A stretch of 64,000 nt of DNA from Scleromitrula shiraiana (Eukaryota; Ascomycota; Leotiomycetes; Helotiales; Sclerotiniaceae). The first letter of the stretch is position 1, and every line of letters begins with the position of its first letter. The notes below the pieces were generated by a model, which made no database searches, had not been told where the DNA came from, and saw only the letters and a program-made list of their open reading frames with translations. A program made the translations under genes and the position numbers. The DNA lies in NCBI GenBank assembly GCA_028455995.1, contig JABELC010000002.1:1364001-1428000 (forward strand), written 5' to 3'. Of the stretch, positions 1 through 10,896 are shown in pieces.

Positions 1-333
1 ATTCTAATGCATCCCAGTTGGTAGTTTATTCCAAACATCAATGATCGAAGATGTATGGGAAGAGAATGCATACCTATTGTTGATTCAAGTATAAGCATCA
101 AATTGAAATATATTTTCGCTGACATAATGTTATTATATCCATCGTCTTTGACCCAAGTCATCTCATTCATGTCATCCCCCCCTCGGTCACTACAAATATT
201 CACTGTTTATAGACGAACAAAGCAAAATGAACAACAAAAACTACTCCTTTCTCACAAAGATAAGAGCGCCATCAGAACATAACTAAACAGCTAGGTATCT
301 AACAAGCATATATATAAAAATATAATCAATTAA

Positions 334-482
334 GGCGCAGGCCGGGAATCGAACCCAGGTCTCATCGACTCGTCATTACGCTTGATAAGGTTGACGAATG
401 GATGAGCTCCCCTCACGGAACAACCAGTTATGGGACAAACTAGATGCCAATGAGAAGAATTACCATTAAACCACGCAAACGC
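334..482 (-). tRNA. Intron-containing tRNA-like locus, possibly a tRNA pseudogene
   Basis: On the minus strand a tRNA shape can be read. There is a T-arm with loop TTCGATT closed by five pairs (one G-T), an A-box-like TGGTTTAATGG, and an anticodon stem TCTCA/TGAGA split by an insertion of roughly 75 nt after the base 3' of the anticodon, which is the canonical tRNA intron position. The acceptor strands GCGTTTG and CCTGCGC pair at only five of seven positions (one of them G-T), with two internal mismatches. The anticodon in the standard position reads GGC (Ala), which eukaryotes rarely use, so a decayed tRNA is a real alternative to a functional gene. tRNAscan-SE/Infernal scoring would decide. 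Confidence 0.4.
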
Positions 483-1106
483 TGTATTTGGGTTGATTGC
501 TTATGAGTGAAAAGGTTTAGATGATTATATATGGTTGAGATTTATGACGGGAGATGAGGGGAGATAGTGAATCATGTGGGGAGTTTGGATGTTGGAAATA
601 GTTGGAATGGAATATGGAAGATGGGTGGGGTAGAGTATGATGAGTGAGGAGGATGTATTGAAGAGAATAAGAGATTGGGAGAAAGATGGAAAGGAAAGGA
701 GAGAATGGATATATCAAATGATAGATAACCTATTTTATTGGACTACAGTCGATTATTTGGTAGTAGAAATATTGGATAATCTACCATACTTCAATATATC
801 AGATTGTCTGATAGTTTATATCATGAATAATCTAATATATTGACTATACTAAAGTATCTAGTTTATCATATCTTGGACGATCTATTATAGCTTGTATATA
901 AGATAATCTAATATAATATGTACTAGATAATCTACGATAGTTTTATAGAAGGATTATTCTACACAATCTTGAAGAAGGATAGCTCTTAAACACAAGAAGA
1001 AGAGAGAAGACCAGTACTGAATGCATATTATGAAGAGCTTAAATAGAAACATTACAATAGATCCGAACACGAATAGCAGATAAAAACAAGCCAGTCAACG
1101 ACCCCA
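483..1106. other. AT-rich intergenic DNA
   Basis: No coding sequence is supported here. The stretch around 740-960 repeats variants of a GATAATCTA motif, forming loose degenerate direct repeats. It is the 3' flank of the minus-strand secreted-protein gene. Confidence 0.5.
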
Positions 1107-2712
1107 TTACACCTTATTCGGAACCTCCTTCAAACAAGTAATCTCCTGAAACCGATACATCTTACAAAGCTCCCCATTAGGAGCAGCACCCAAAGCAGCG
1201 AATCTTGATTTTGAATCAGAACCCGAGAATGAAGTTTGCTGACCGTGAGATTCGCATCCAGACATAGGAGGTGGTGTTGATATTCCCAGATACTGGTTGT
1301 GTATGCTGCTGCTACCAAGACGAAGACAAAGCGCACAGGACCCGTAGATACAGAAAAGGGTCGCTGTAAAGTTTGCGGCGAAAGAAGGTGTACTGTAATT
1401 CGAGGGGGGGGGGGTTAGTTAAGGGTGGTATGAGGTATATGAATTTGACGTGAGGGAAAGGGGAAGTATATCGAAGCCGAGTGAATATGATGAAAAATCA
1501 AAGATAAGGAAATAATGTTAACATACTCAATAGCTCTGATGCCCATGTATGGCCAAACATTTGCAAACCAACCTGGACCTTCCATATCTCTCGCGCCGAG
1601 TTGATTCTGGAAAGCCCAACACCCATTTTCCGGCACGTGAATATCCTGCTTCGAGTTACAATCCGAAGTACTTGGGCAAACCTTTTCTCCAAGTTAGTTT
1701 ATTACGTGGGTATGAGCCTGAGGTAGATAGGATTTGGTTGGATACCTTAAATATCAAATCACCAATATCTGCATCTCTTCCAGACTGATTGATATGTACC
1801 AGAGATATCTCGGCCCAGTGGGACACCGAGTGTGGAGGTCATGGTGTAGCAATGTCCGTATTTGATTCCTAGGTTTCCTAGAGATAGCGAAGCAGCGTTC
1901 CGTTAGTTCGTGCTCATATTGATCGTTTGCGAAATTGCGTCGAGATATAGATATTCTATCATTGGAGCAAGAAACAAATTAACAAGAATTAAAAAAATAC
2001 ATCCTTGAACTCTTACTCGCACAAAACATAATTCCCCTCACAGCTCGACGATTTCTTCAACGGTTCAAATTTTGTCAACTTTGGGATTCTGGATGGCGGT
2101 GTTGGCTTAGGTTCAGGTGGCGGAATTAGAGCCTCATGGATATAAGAACCCCGAATGAATTTCTTTCCTGGCACACAGCAAGATCCTTGTCCAGTTTGTT
2201 TGTCGAATGAATAGTGATGCGTATTAGGACAACATTCCCCTTCGGTAGAAACTTTGTCATCGAACATAAATGTTTCGCCAAAGTCACAGCAGTTTTTTGA
2301 GCCGGTTTTCGAATCAATGTCTAATGGGAAAAGGTGCTAAGGTGGGTAAGAAATAAATGAAGAGAATGAGATAAAGCTAATGCAAGTGGCGAGTCCCCTC
2401 GCCGCCGTTGATTTTCATAACCTTCCTGTCTACCTACTTACTTACTCTTTTGATCTATCTACATGACTAAAAGATAAAATTATATAAAATTAAGCAGAGT
2501 AAAATATACATACAGACAGGACCCGCGCAAGTGACACACTCCCACCGCCCTCGGTTTTTAAGAACTGGAGCCAACGTTACTTCTGGGGAAGAATGTTGAT
2601 CGCAGTATAGAATCACAGCTTGTTCTTTCGGATCGCTTGGCTTAAGATTCGTTGCTAGCGTGGTTAGAAAGAGGAGGCGAAGGATGAGGAGTGGCAAAAT
2701 TGTGAACTTCAT
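1107..2712 (-). pseudogene. Cysteine-rich secreted protein gene with a broken frame in exon 3
   Basis: Five exons can be followed on the minus strand: 2514-2712, 2017-2320, 1746-1868 (or -1877), 1527-1681 and 1107-1392. Exon 1 starts with a classic signal peptide (MKFTILPLLILRLLFLTTLA) and the rest is rich in Cys pairs (NCC, ECC, SCC) with Gly-, Pro- and Trp-rich stretches, as in small secreted fungal proteins. Junctions 1/2, 3/4 and 4/5 keep frame with good GT-AG sites. Exon 3 has a length divisible by three where one more than a multiple of three is needed. Within it the protein-like reading (IKYGHCYTM ... GRDISGTYQ) is out of frame both with exon 2 and with its own 3' end (DADIGDLIFK). I infer two single-base surpluses, or an unusual splice I cannot see. 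I do not recognise the family, and an effector role would be speculation. Confidence 0.5.
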
Positions 2713-3671
2713 GTTGGACGATGTATTTTCAGGGTGAAAAAGAAGTCGAAGGGTGTAATTGGGTATAAGATAATATTTGCGAAGGTGAAAATGTGCTGAT
2801 ATATGAGATAGGAGATGGTGGATAGATATGATGTGATATGAAGGACAGAAACTATATGTCTGATGGAGCTGAACCTGATCATGAAGGAGTCAAACCAAGG
2901 TATATACAAGTGCAGGAAATAGGCATTTCATCCTACAAGGAGACGACATTTGAAGACTTCGCCCATGAAAGAGCCTCAAGAGTAGAAGATACAGTACGCA
3001 TGTCCCAGATACTAGGCCTCTCAGGTTTATGCTATACGTAATGAAAAACATATCAGACCCAAGAGTATAACCGCAGATATGTATATACATGCGTACATGG
3101 ATAGCCATACATAGGATGTAGATGTACGGTACATACATCATGAGATAACAAGGGCTTCAAGAATGGAAACGAAGGAGAAAGCTCCACCAATATTTAGAAA
3201 GCCGCATTATCAATTACAATATGTACGTGAATAACCAAGTGACCATCAAAGTAAAGATGTATACGTACTAATTAGTAGACACTAAAACATTGTTTTTAAA
3301 CGCTCAGAGCCGCACTAGCAATATCATCTCAAAATATTTACACCCATCCCAAGCATCATAACATCACCCAGCCCAACTCAACTACATTTAACGCTCCCAT
3401 AAGAATCAAACCAACAGCACCAATAATGAGATCTAAAACATACAAGTAGGAACCGCAAATACATACGTGTATATAAGTTGTTAGCACAACACAACTACAC
3501 AACCCCCCAAACCATCAAAAAAGTAACGTCAACGGTAATCTTGTACCGCACCAAAACAAATACTTAGCGATAAAATCAATGTATGCGCCCCAAATTTATG
3601 GGCCAGAGATTAGATAGGTAGATGTAAATAGTATGCCGGGTATGCATACATACATACATACATACATACAT

Positions 3672-3704
<33 letters not shown>

Positions 3705-4377
3705 ATCGGTAATGGAATGAAACCGTCATAAATATTTTTCTCCAAATGTTCATTTACCGACTTCCCCCTTCCTTCTGTTTCCAACTGTCCAATCAAATCA
3801 TATAGAAAGATTGATCATGCATATCGAATACAAACAAATGTCTATTCAAAAGTTTTCATTTTGGTTTCAATTCTTTTATCGTCTCTTGTACTGACTAGAC
3901 TTTTTTTTAAAATTCATATGAACTTCCTGTTTCAATGACTGATCGAGTTTTCCATGCATACTGTATGTATGTATATGTTTGCTTCATGTACTCACCAGCT
4001 AGTGGTGATGTTGGGCACGAGAAACAACAAAGGAAAGTGAGGGAGAGAGGAAAAGAATGTGGGATGAAATGGGCAAATGTGAGATTATAGTATATTGTAC
4101 AGGACGAAAAACTTGCAATAGATAGAGATTTGAATGTGAGAAATTCAGAGACGGCCACTTGGCAATTACTGGTCTGATGTATCGAGATGTTTGGGTTAAG
4201 ATATCAATTCTTGGTATCGTGATTGCGCTGGTTGATGGCGAGAGCGAAAGGAATATTTGTTGTTGTCGCTGCTATACATAACATACATACCTAGATACAT
4301 CAATACCCCGCTCCCCCATCTATCCCCTATCCAACGCTGACGTAACCCATGCCATGCCATCCCATCCCAAACCCCCC
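2713..4377. other. Intergenic DNA between two minus-strand genes
   Basis: No gene is supported. Short reading frames here lack family motifs, splice context and compositional bias. It contains the CATA/CAAG microsatellite listed separately, and holds the promoter of the secreted-protein gene and the 3' region of the helicase. Confidence 0.5.
3642..3704. repeat. Compound tetranucleotide microsatellite (CATA)n-(CAAG)n
   Basis: About eight CATA units are followed directly by about seven CAAG units. One block passes into the other through a single CATACAAG junction. Such tracts are expected to be length-polymorphic between strains. Confidence 0.9.
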
Positions 4378-6571
4378 TCACCTCCCCCCCTCCAACCTAT
4401 AAAACCCCCCCGAATACTCCACCAACCACTCCCTCTCAATGCGACTAACCACCCCAATAAAATTCTTCCCCCTAATCTCCGTAACCTCCTCAAAAACAAC
4501 CCAATCCACCTTCCTCCCAAAAAACACAGAGCTAGGATGCGCATGCAACACAGTCCCACCACCTACATTTCGGAACGTGCCATCTGGTTGCATTTTAGCC
4601 GCGTGAGAGAAATATCCCTGTGTTAGACATCGGCGGATTTGTTCGGATTTGTGGGTGGGGTTTTGGTTGGGGCCGCCTACGGAGCGGATTGTTGAGTTTG
4701 GGTTTTGAGTGGTTGATGAGAGGGATTCATCGACACTGATACCGAAACGTTCGAGGTAGCGTTTTAGTTGATTACGGATACTGATCGCTTTCGAAAGAGC
4801 TTTGAAATTAAGATAATGATCATGACAAAATCGAGGTTGTTTTTTCCCCACCGTGATAAAAGCTTGATAGATGTTTAAAAGCGTAATGTGATCACCCTCC
4901 TCGACGGCAAATTTCCGTTTCGCGCTATCGAGGGCTCGTTTCTCGTCGGAGGGGTTGTGGAAGATGGAGGCTCCGACTGAGGTCATGGCGGCGATGGTTA
5001 GGATCTCAGAGAGACAGGAGAAGGAGGGGGTGGAGAGGAGGGTTTTGGCCATCATGGGAGGAACGGATAGTTCGGCCATACGGGTGCCGAGTGGTTGAGT
5101 TAGCTTGGAGTAGGTGTCGAGAGCACCGAGGGAGAATAGGAGCTCGAGGGCTCGGGTTAGGAGTTCCGAGGGGGGAGAGGTGAGGAAAGGGAAGCGCACG
5201 ATATTGTCGATTCCAAGAGCTTTGAGTTGTAGGATCACGGGCGCGAGGTTTGATCTTTGGATTTCGGGAATGGTGGATTCGGCCAAGGTGTGGTATATAG
5301 CTTCCGTGTAAAGTCGGAAACATTTCCCAGGTTTGGTACGGCCGGCTCTTCCCGCTCTTTGGGTTGCTGATGCTTTGGATATTGGTGTTGCGGTTAGGGT
5401 TTCAATCCCAGTAATTGGATTGAATGCGCGAAGTTTGACAAATCCACAATCGACAACGTATATGATACCATCAATTGTAACTGAGGCTTCAGCAATATTG
5501 GTAGAAAATATAACTTTTCTTGTGTTTTCTTGCGCTGGTTCGAAAACATACATCTGTTGTTCTGTTGATAATCCAGCATATAGTGGGAGAGGCATCAGAG
5601 CTTGAGCTCTTGGATGTAAATTTGCTGCCCGTTCTGATATGGCTTGAACGGCTTTGTCTATTTCTTCTCGACCTGTCAGAAAAACAAGAATGTCTCCATC
5701 TGGCTCTTTTGTATGTATATCAAAAACTGCATCAATAGCTCTTTCTAGATAATCTTCAGCTGGGTTTTCCAAGTACAGAATATCAACCGGATACATTCTG
5801 CCTTCTAAGCTGATAATATGGCCTATTTCCCCATCATTACCAGATCCATTAGATGCAGCATTACTACCTTGAGCAATCAATTCATCAATAGTCATAGCAT
5901 CTTCAGGTTTAGGCTTCGACTCTGCATCCGCATCATCGGCGAAAAAGTTCAAAAATTCCTCCGCCTGAAGAGTAGCACTACTAACAATAATACGTAAATC
6001 ATTCCGACGTTTTTTCAAAATCTTTTTGAGAACTCCCAGAAGAATATCAGTACTCAATGATCGTTCATGGGCCTCATCAACCATAATGACCGAATAGCGA
6101 GATAACAATGGATCTACCAAAGCTTCCCGTAAGAGAAGTCCATCGGTTAAGAATTTTATCTTTGTCGCAGCTGATGTGACATCTTCAAAACGGATGGAGT
6201 ATCCAACTTCTTTGCCTACTTCACAACCAAATTCCTCGGCAACTCTGATAGCTACAGTAGTTGCTGCCACTCGACGAGGCTATTAATTAGCATTAGTTAA
6301 TGATGCAATTTTTCCCCCTTTGCACAATAAATTAACGAGGATAAAATACCTGGGTAACAGCAATTTGTTTACCATCCGCACACCATCCCGCCTGTTCCAA
6401 AAACTGAGGAATCTGAGTCGTTTTCCCCGACCCCGTATGCCCAACCACAATCGTAACCGGATACGTCTCAATCAGATATAGGAGACTCTCACGATGTCTA
6501 GCTATCGGTAATAAGGAAGATGGTTTGTGAAGAGCGGGTATAAAATTCGATGATAATTCGAAGTCAGCCAT
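4378..6571 (-). CDS. DHX35: DEAH-box RNA helicase, DHX35-like
   Basis: Two exons (6350-6571 and 4378-6279) joined by a 70-nt intron give 707 residues, the usual length for DHX35. The intron falls inside the motif I-Ia linker, and splicing restores ...VTQ|PRRVAA. Visible motifs in order: Walker A GHTGSGKTTQ (44-53), PRRVAA (from 75), LTDGLLLRE, DEAH with HERS (142-145), SAT (175-177), FLTGREEID, STNIAEASVTIDG and QRAGRAGRTKPGKC. Then come the winged-helix/ratchet and OB-fold regions, including the KFAVEEGDH and LNIYQAF stretches characteristic of DHX35. The family unwinds RNA using ATP and its animal member associates with the spliceosomal C complex; a nuclear splicing role is inferred from homology. 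The start lies on the first ATG upstream of motif I and leaves only a short N-terminal extension. Confidence 0.93.
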
Positions 6572-7840
6572 AGCTTCTTCTGAACGTTATGTTATGTTTT
6601 CTATGATATTTGTCGGTGACATCATAGAATGAATTTTGATATTAATTTCATATCCGATCGAAGCGATATGAGATGAGATGTTAAAAATCTAATTTAGGGG
6701 GTATCAAAGATCACGAGTTGACTCTATCATCCATGTTAAACTAATTTTGAAGATTTCTAAGGTTCTAATAAATGGAGTTACAGAAAAAATGATTTGTTTC
6801 GTTGCCTAAGGCTTCACTGATTATTCAGGCATAAAACCCTCAATCTCCAGTAGCTCCAGCAAGGTCTCGACTCCAAGGTCTAAGCCAGATGGGAAATTGC
6901 TAAGAAAACGGGTTGAGCGGGACCGACCATTCTAGGGTTTACTAGTTAGCGTAATTATTCGTACTTCCGTACCCGTCCGTCCCACTGAACCTGAACGCCC
7001 GCTGTGGAACATTTTATTTCCACTATCTACGGAGTATTATTGAACCTAGAGAAAAGTCGAGAATAATCGAGATAGATAATTTTTGGGGTATGGTTGGTAT
7101 TGTACAATCAATACTGTTACCGATGGAATTTATCATTGTTTCAATAGAACTAATGAATATGGAGATATGGAGTACTCGGTCTATTTACGGACTTTGACCC
7201 CTATCTGCTTGCCATGAGTACTTATTATTATTACTTGTATACAACAGTACAATCGGCGGTATTGTTTTCTTATCTTTTTGGTCACTGTGAGAATCTATGA
7301 GATATTACAGATAAGGAAAGCTTTCTCCTCAGATAGATAGAACAGGTAGGTCTAAAACTTCAAGTCGGTCTTTTGCTCTTTTTTTGATATGTACTCGATT
7401 GTGTTTGATTTATCATTTGTTTCCATCACTCTCTCTCTGCCACCATACCCGGTCTGAGTACTTGTATGATCTTGATTGAATTGGATGTTAAATGATCCGT
7501 AGCTACTTGGTAATATAATTCAGGATCATATATCCACACTTCAGTCCAACTCCCTGAACCATAAAATTGATGATAATTTCGCCTTGGGAATTCGTACGGA
7601 AACCATGAATGGGGGATGCGATTAATTGATTGATTGATTGTAAATTACTCGTCATCTAGCATAAATCATAATGGAATGAAATGAATACAATATTTGACTT
7701 CTAGAATACCTATTTCTGGTGTGTCCCCTCTGGTTTGTTTTGCGCTGAGTGAAGCCCGAGAATTGTTTCGGTACCGGGCTGTATCACTATAGGCTGAATC
7801 CAATAGTAAGATCGGACGGGATGTTTGACATTGATCTTCA

Positions 7841-7874
7841 AGTACAGTACAGTACAGTACAGTACAGTACAGTA
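7841..7874. repeat. (AGTAC)n pentanucleotide microsatellite
   Basis: Seven near-perfect AGTAC units run in tandem inside the divergent intergenic region. Confidence 0.9.
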
Positions 7875-9357
7875 ATCATTAGATCATTCGATGACTTATA
7901 AAATTGTCATGTTTGACTTGATAATTGCCGAAGATTCTGTGTATTACCTAGGTGCGTTCATTCGGTTCAAAAATTGCTGGACCGTTGTACGAGTACGAAA
8001 ATTATGAGAGACTTTTCGTGCGTAGGTGAAGACAGACGTATGTATAGTGTATGTACGGTTAGAGTACAACATATGTGGATCGAGTAAATCACGAGGTTTA
8101 TGACATGACACTACATGGCATTGAGGGCACTGCATTTTATTCTATATAGTAAGAGTATAGTACGTATAATACTATATGTAGTGATGTAGTCAAGTTTCAA
8201 TTCCTAAAGGAACAAGAGGGTTAGAGAATAAGCTTGGTAGTATGTAAGCTTAAACTATTCTTGTCTGGAATTCATTCACTACGAAGAAGGAAAGAAGGAA
8301 GTGTGGGATCTAGAATCCTTAGGATCACACGTCAATGTAACGAGTTATGAGTCTCGATTGGATTGAATCAAGATGAGATGAATGATTGCGCCTCCTTTTG
8401 ACGGATATTGATGTTTCTTGTCAGGAGGGTTTCGTTTTCAATTACTGTACTGTACATACAAAACTTCCGAGGAGTTTGACCGTTCATTTTCTTTCAGACA
8501 GGAGGGACAAGAGAGGCGTATATATGTGTGTGTGTGGTATCAGGAGGTACTGTTTTGGTGTGATGATTGTGTACGTAAATGTTAGATATTTGTATCGATG
8601 TATTCTAGTTGTCAATACAGTACAAAATCTTACCTTTACTGCTTTCAACATATGGATAGAAGCTCTAGAGAGAATTCCAAAAAAAGCTTGTAAACTATAT
8701 TTGGTGGCTGGTACTTCAACCTTATTGTCGCCCTATTTCTAACTTAAATATCTACCAAATCTTAAGGGAAGTTCTGAAACATATCTTGAAATATCTGAAG
8801 CATAACTCAAATATTTACGTATGAGTCGGAAGACATTTATGAATGCAGCGATATATCTATCTCTATTATATGTACCAACCTAGGTAGTTTATGTTTGTAG
8901 CACGAAGTACCGAAGATCAAGTAAATTTTCACCATTACTGATATGTTGTAAACTTGTCAACTTGTAAACTTGTAAACTTGTAAAGCTACTGGACTGCTGG
9001 ACTTTTGGAAATACCGATGCTGTAGTAACATCTTCCACGACACCTATTATGTATTTAGGTAGAGGAGTACACTGCCACCAAATGCGGTAAATTATCTTTA
9101 ATGGGAAGGAAATTAAACGTTGCGTACCCTATCCACTTTGATATTTATTAGATCGAATGGATCAATTTGTCGAATTGGGACTACTCGTGGACCTTGGAAT
9201 CTACAACGGAAGAATGATGAGTACATTCCACAATTCTATTGATAGAAAAGAGTGTATTTTTGGAATTGTATATACCTAAATAGTAAAATAGGAGAGAAAG
9301 TGAATAGTTTTATGAAGATATATGTTTGGATACGCGTATATGTAAAAACCGGTAGTA

Positions 9358-9503
9358 ATAGTATAATAGTATAATAGTATAATAGTATAATAGTATAATA
9401 GTATAATAGTATAATAGTATAATAGTATAATAGTATAATAGTATAATAGTATAATAGTATAATAGTATAATAGTATAATAATAATATAATAATATAATAA
9501 TAA
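9358..9503. repeat. (GTATAATA)n minisatellite
   Basis: About fifteen perfect 8-bp GTATAATA units are followed by a degenerate ATAATAT tail. The apparent minus-strand reading frame through it encodes only an Ile/Leu/Tyr repeat and is not a gene. Confidence 0.92.
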
Positions 9504-9751
9504 ATCTAGGTGGAGGGAAGAACAAGCAGAATGCCTCTTCTTTTTGTTTACAAAAAGAGAGGTTTTATACGAGTCTACTCATTTTTTTTTTTGGTATGAT
9601 ACAAGGGTGATTTTACTAGCGCCTTGGAAGAATCTTGGCACTTTTTTAACATAAATGATTGGTTAAAATCGATATTTTAGAGTAGTTGATTGGTTAAATT
9701 TAAACTTTTGAACAAGCTTTTTAAAAACATGTGATCTAGCATGTGATCTAA

Positions 9752-9812
9752 TAAGTGATTTTACAAGTGATTTTACAAGTGATTTTACAAGTGATTTTAC
9801 AAGTGATTTTAT
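9752..9812. repeat. 12-bp tandem repeat AAGTGATTTTAC
   Basis: About five copies of a 12-bp AAGTGATTTTAC unit run in tandem, preceded by diverged copies based on GTGATCTA. It lies 60 bp before a lone copy of the satellite core motif (see findings). Confidence 0.85.
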
Positions 9813-10896
9813 TATATTTTAATATATTATTAAAATAAAAGACCATAAAGAAGAGGCGGCGTGTCAGGGGACCTGACCCGATATAATAAATAGAGAGAGG
9901 TGCTGCGAGAGAGATTCAAGAATCGTTCATCCAATCTTTTCTATCCATTAAAATTTTAAGGATTATCCATTTATCCTTGTTCATATTCTCCAAAACCTTG
10001 GAAACATTCCCAGAAATTCTACAAGGATCTACCCATACTAGGGTTTCGTACCCCTGGAGTTAAACTAAGTTAGGAATAGATTCATAGATAACCCTGCTCA
10101 ATTCTAGCCATTCAAAGATACATCAAGGTTCAATTTCAATTTTAGCTAGTCGCTGTTGTTACCTTTGATTTGATTTGATTTCATTTGGCTTGACTTCTCA
10201 ATTCAACCTCCTCTCTCTCTCTCCTCTCTCGCTCTTTTTTTCCCTACTAACCTCCGTCCTACCTCCTCCTCCACCACCACCACCACCTCCTAACCTTTCG
10301 TTTCCTTACCTAACCTTCAAACCGCCTTCGTTCCTTTTCTCAAACTTCCATAACGATTAATTCCTTGGAGGTGCTTGCTTGCAGGCGTGTCATTCCTTTT
10401 GTTAATTTGTAACCCAATAACGAACATTCATTTCTTGTTTTCTTTCCTCTCCAGCTACATACATTCATTTTCTCACCCATAGTCGTTCATTTTTTTTTTG
10501 AGGAAAAGATATACATAAAATCTGTATTGGCAAATATAATATCCCATCGAATTGTTCATACACATTTTGAATTAAACGTCAATCGTTCTTTTAGACGTTC
10601 TTAATACCGATTGTTGAATATTTGCAAATATATCTTCATACATACGAATCGATATATCAGAGGTGCATATTTTGATATCCAAAAATAATACTTTCTCTCA
10701 ACCCCACGACAGGTTCAGTTTACAAAAAAATTCCTTTACAAGATCCGGTAGCAACTACCTTGTCAACGAAAACAATTGCCGCCCTCACAATCACGATAAG
10801 AAGATAAACTTTCATTGCGAATAATTCCTCAAGCCAATCGCTCGTCATATAGATTTTAATAGCTCGACATTTGGCAGCAGGATTGCCTACGCCAAT

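Larger units (their letters stand above)
6572..10896. promoter_or_regulatory. Divergent 4.3-kb intergenic region, repeat-rich
   Basis: This gap separates the 5' ends of the minus-strand helicase and the plus-strand Skg6-like gene, so it must hold both promoters and probably long 5' leaders. I find no supported coding sequence. It carries three simple-repeat blocks (listed separately). Upstream of the plus-strand gene, around 10,200-10,320, there is a CT-rich tract of the kind common just upstream of fungal transcription starts. Confidence 0.5.

Noticed and set aside
9310..9525. 71-codon minus-strand frame
   Set aside because: It is the translation of the (GTATAATA)n minisatellite and encodes only Ile/Leu/Tyr repeats.
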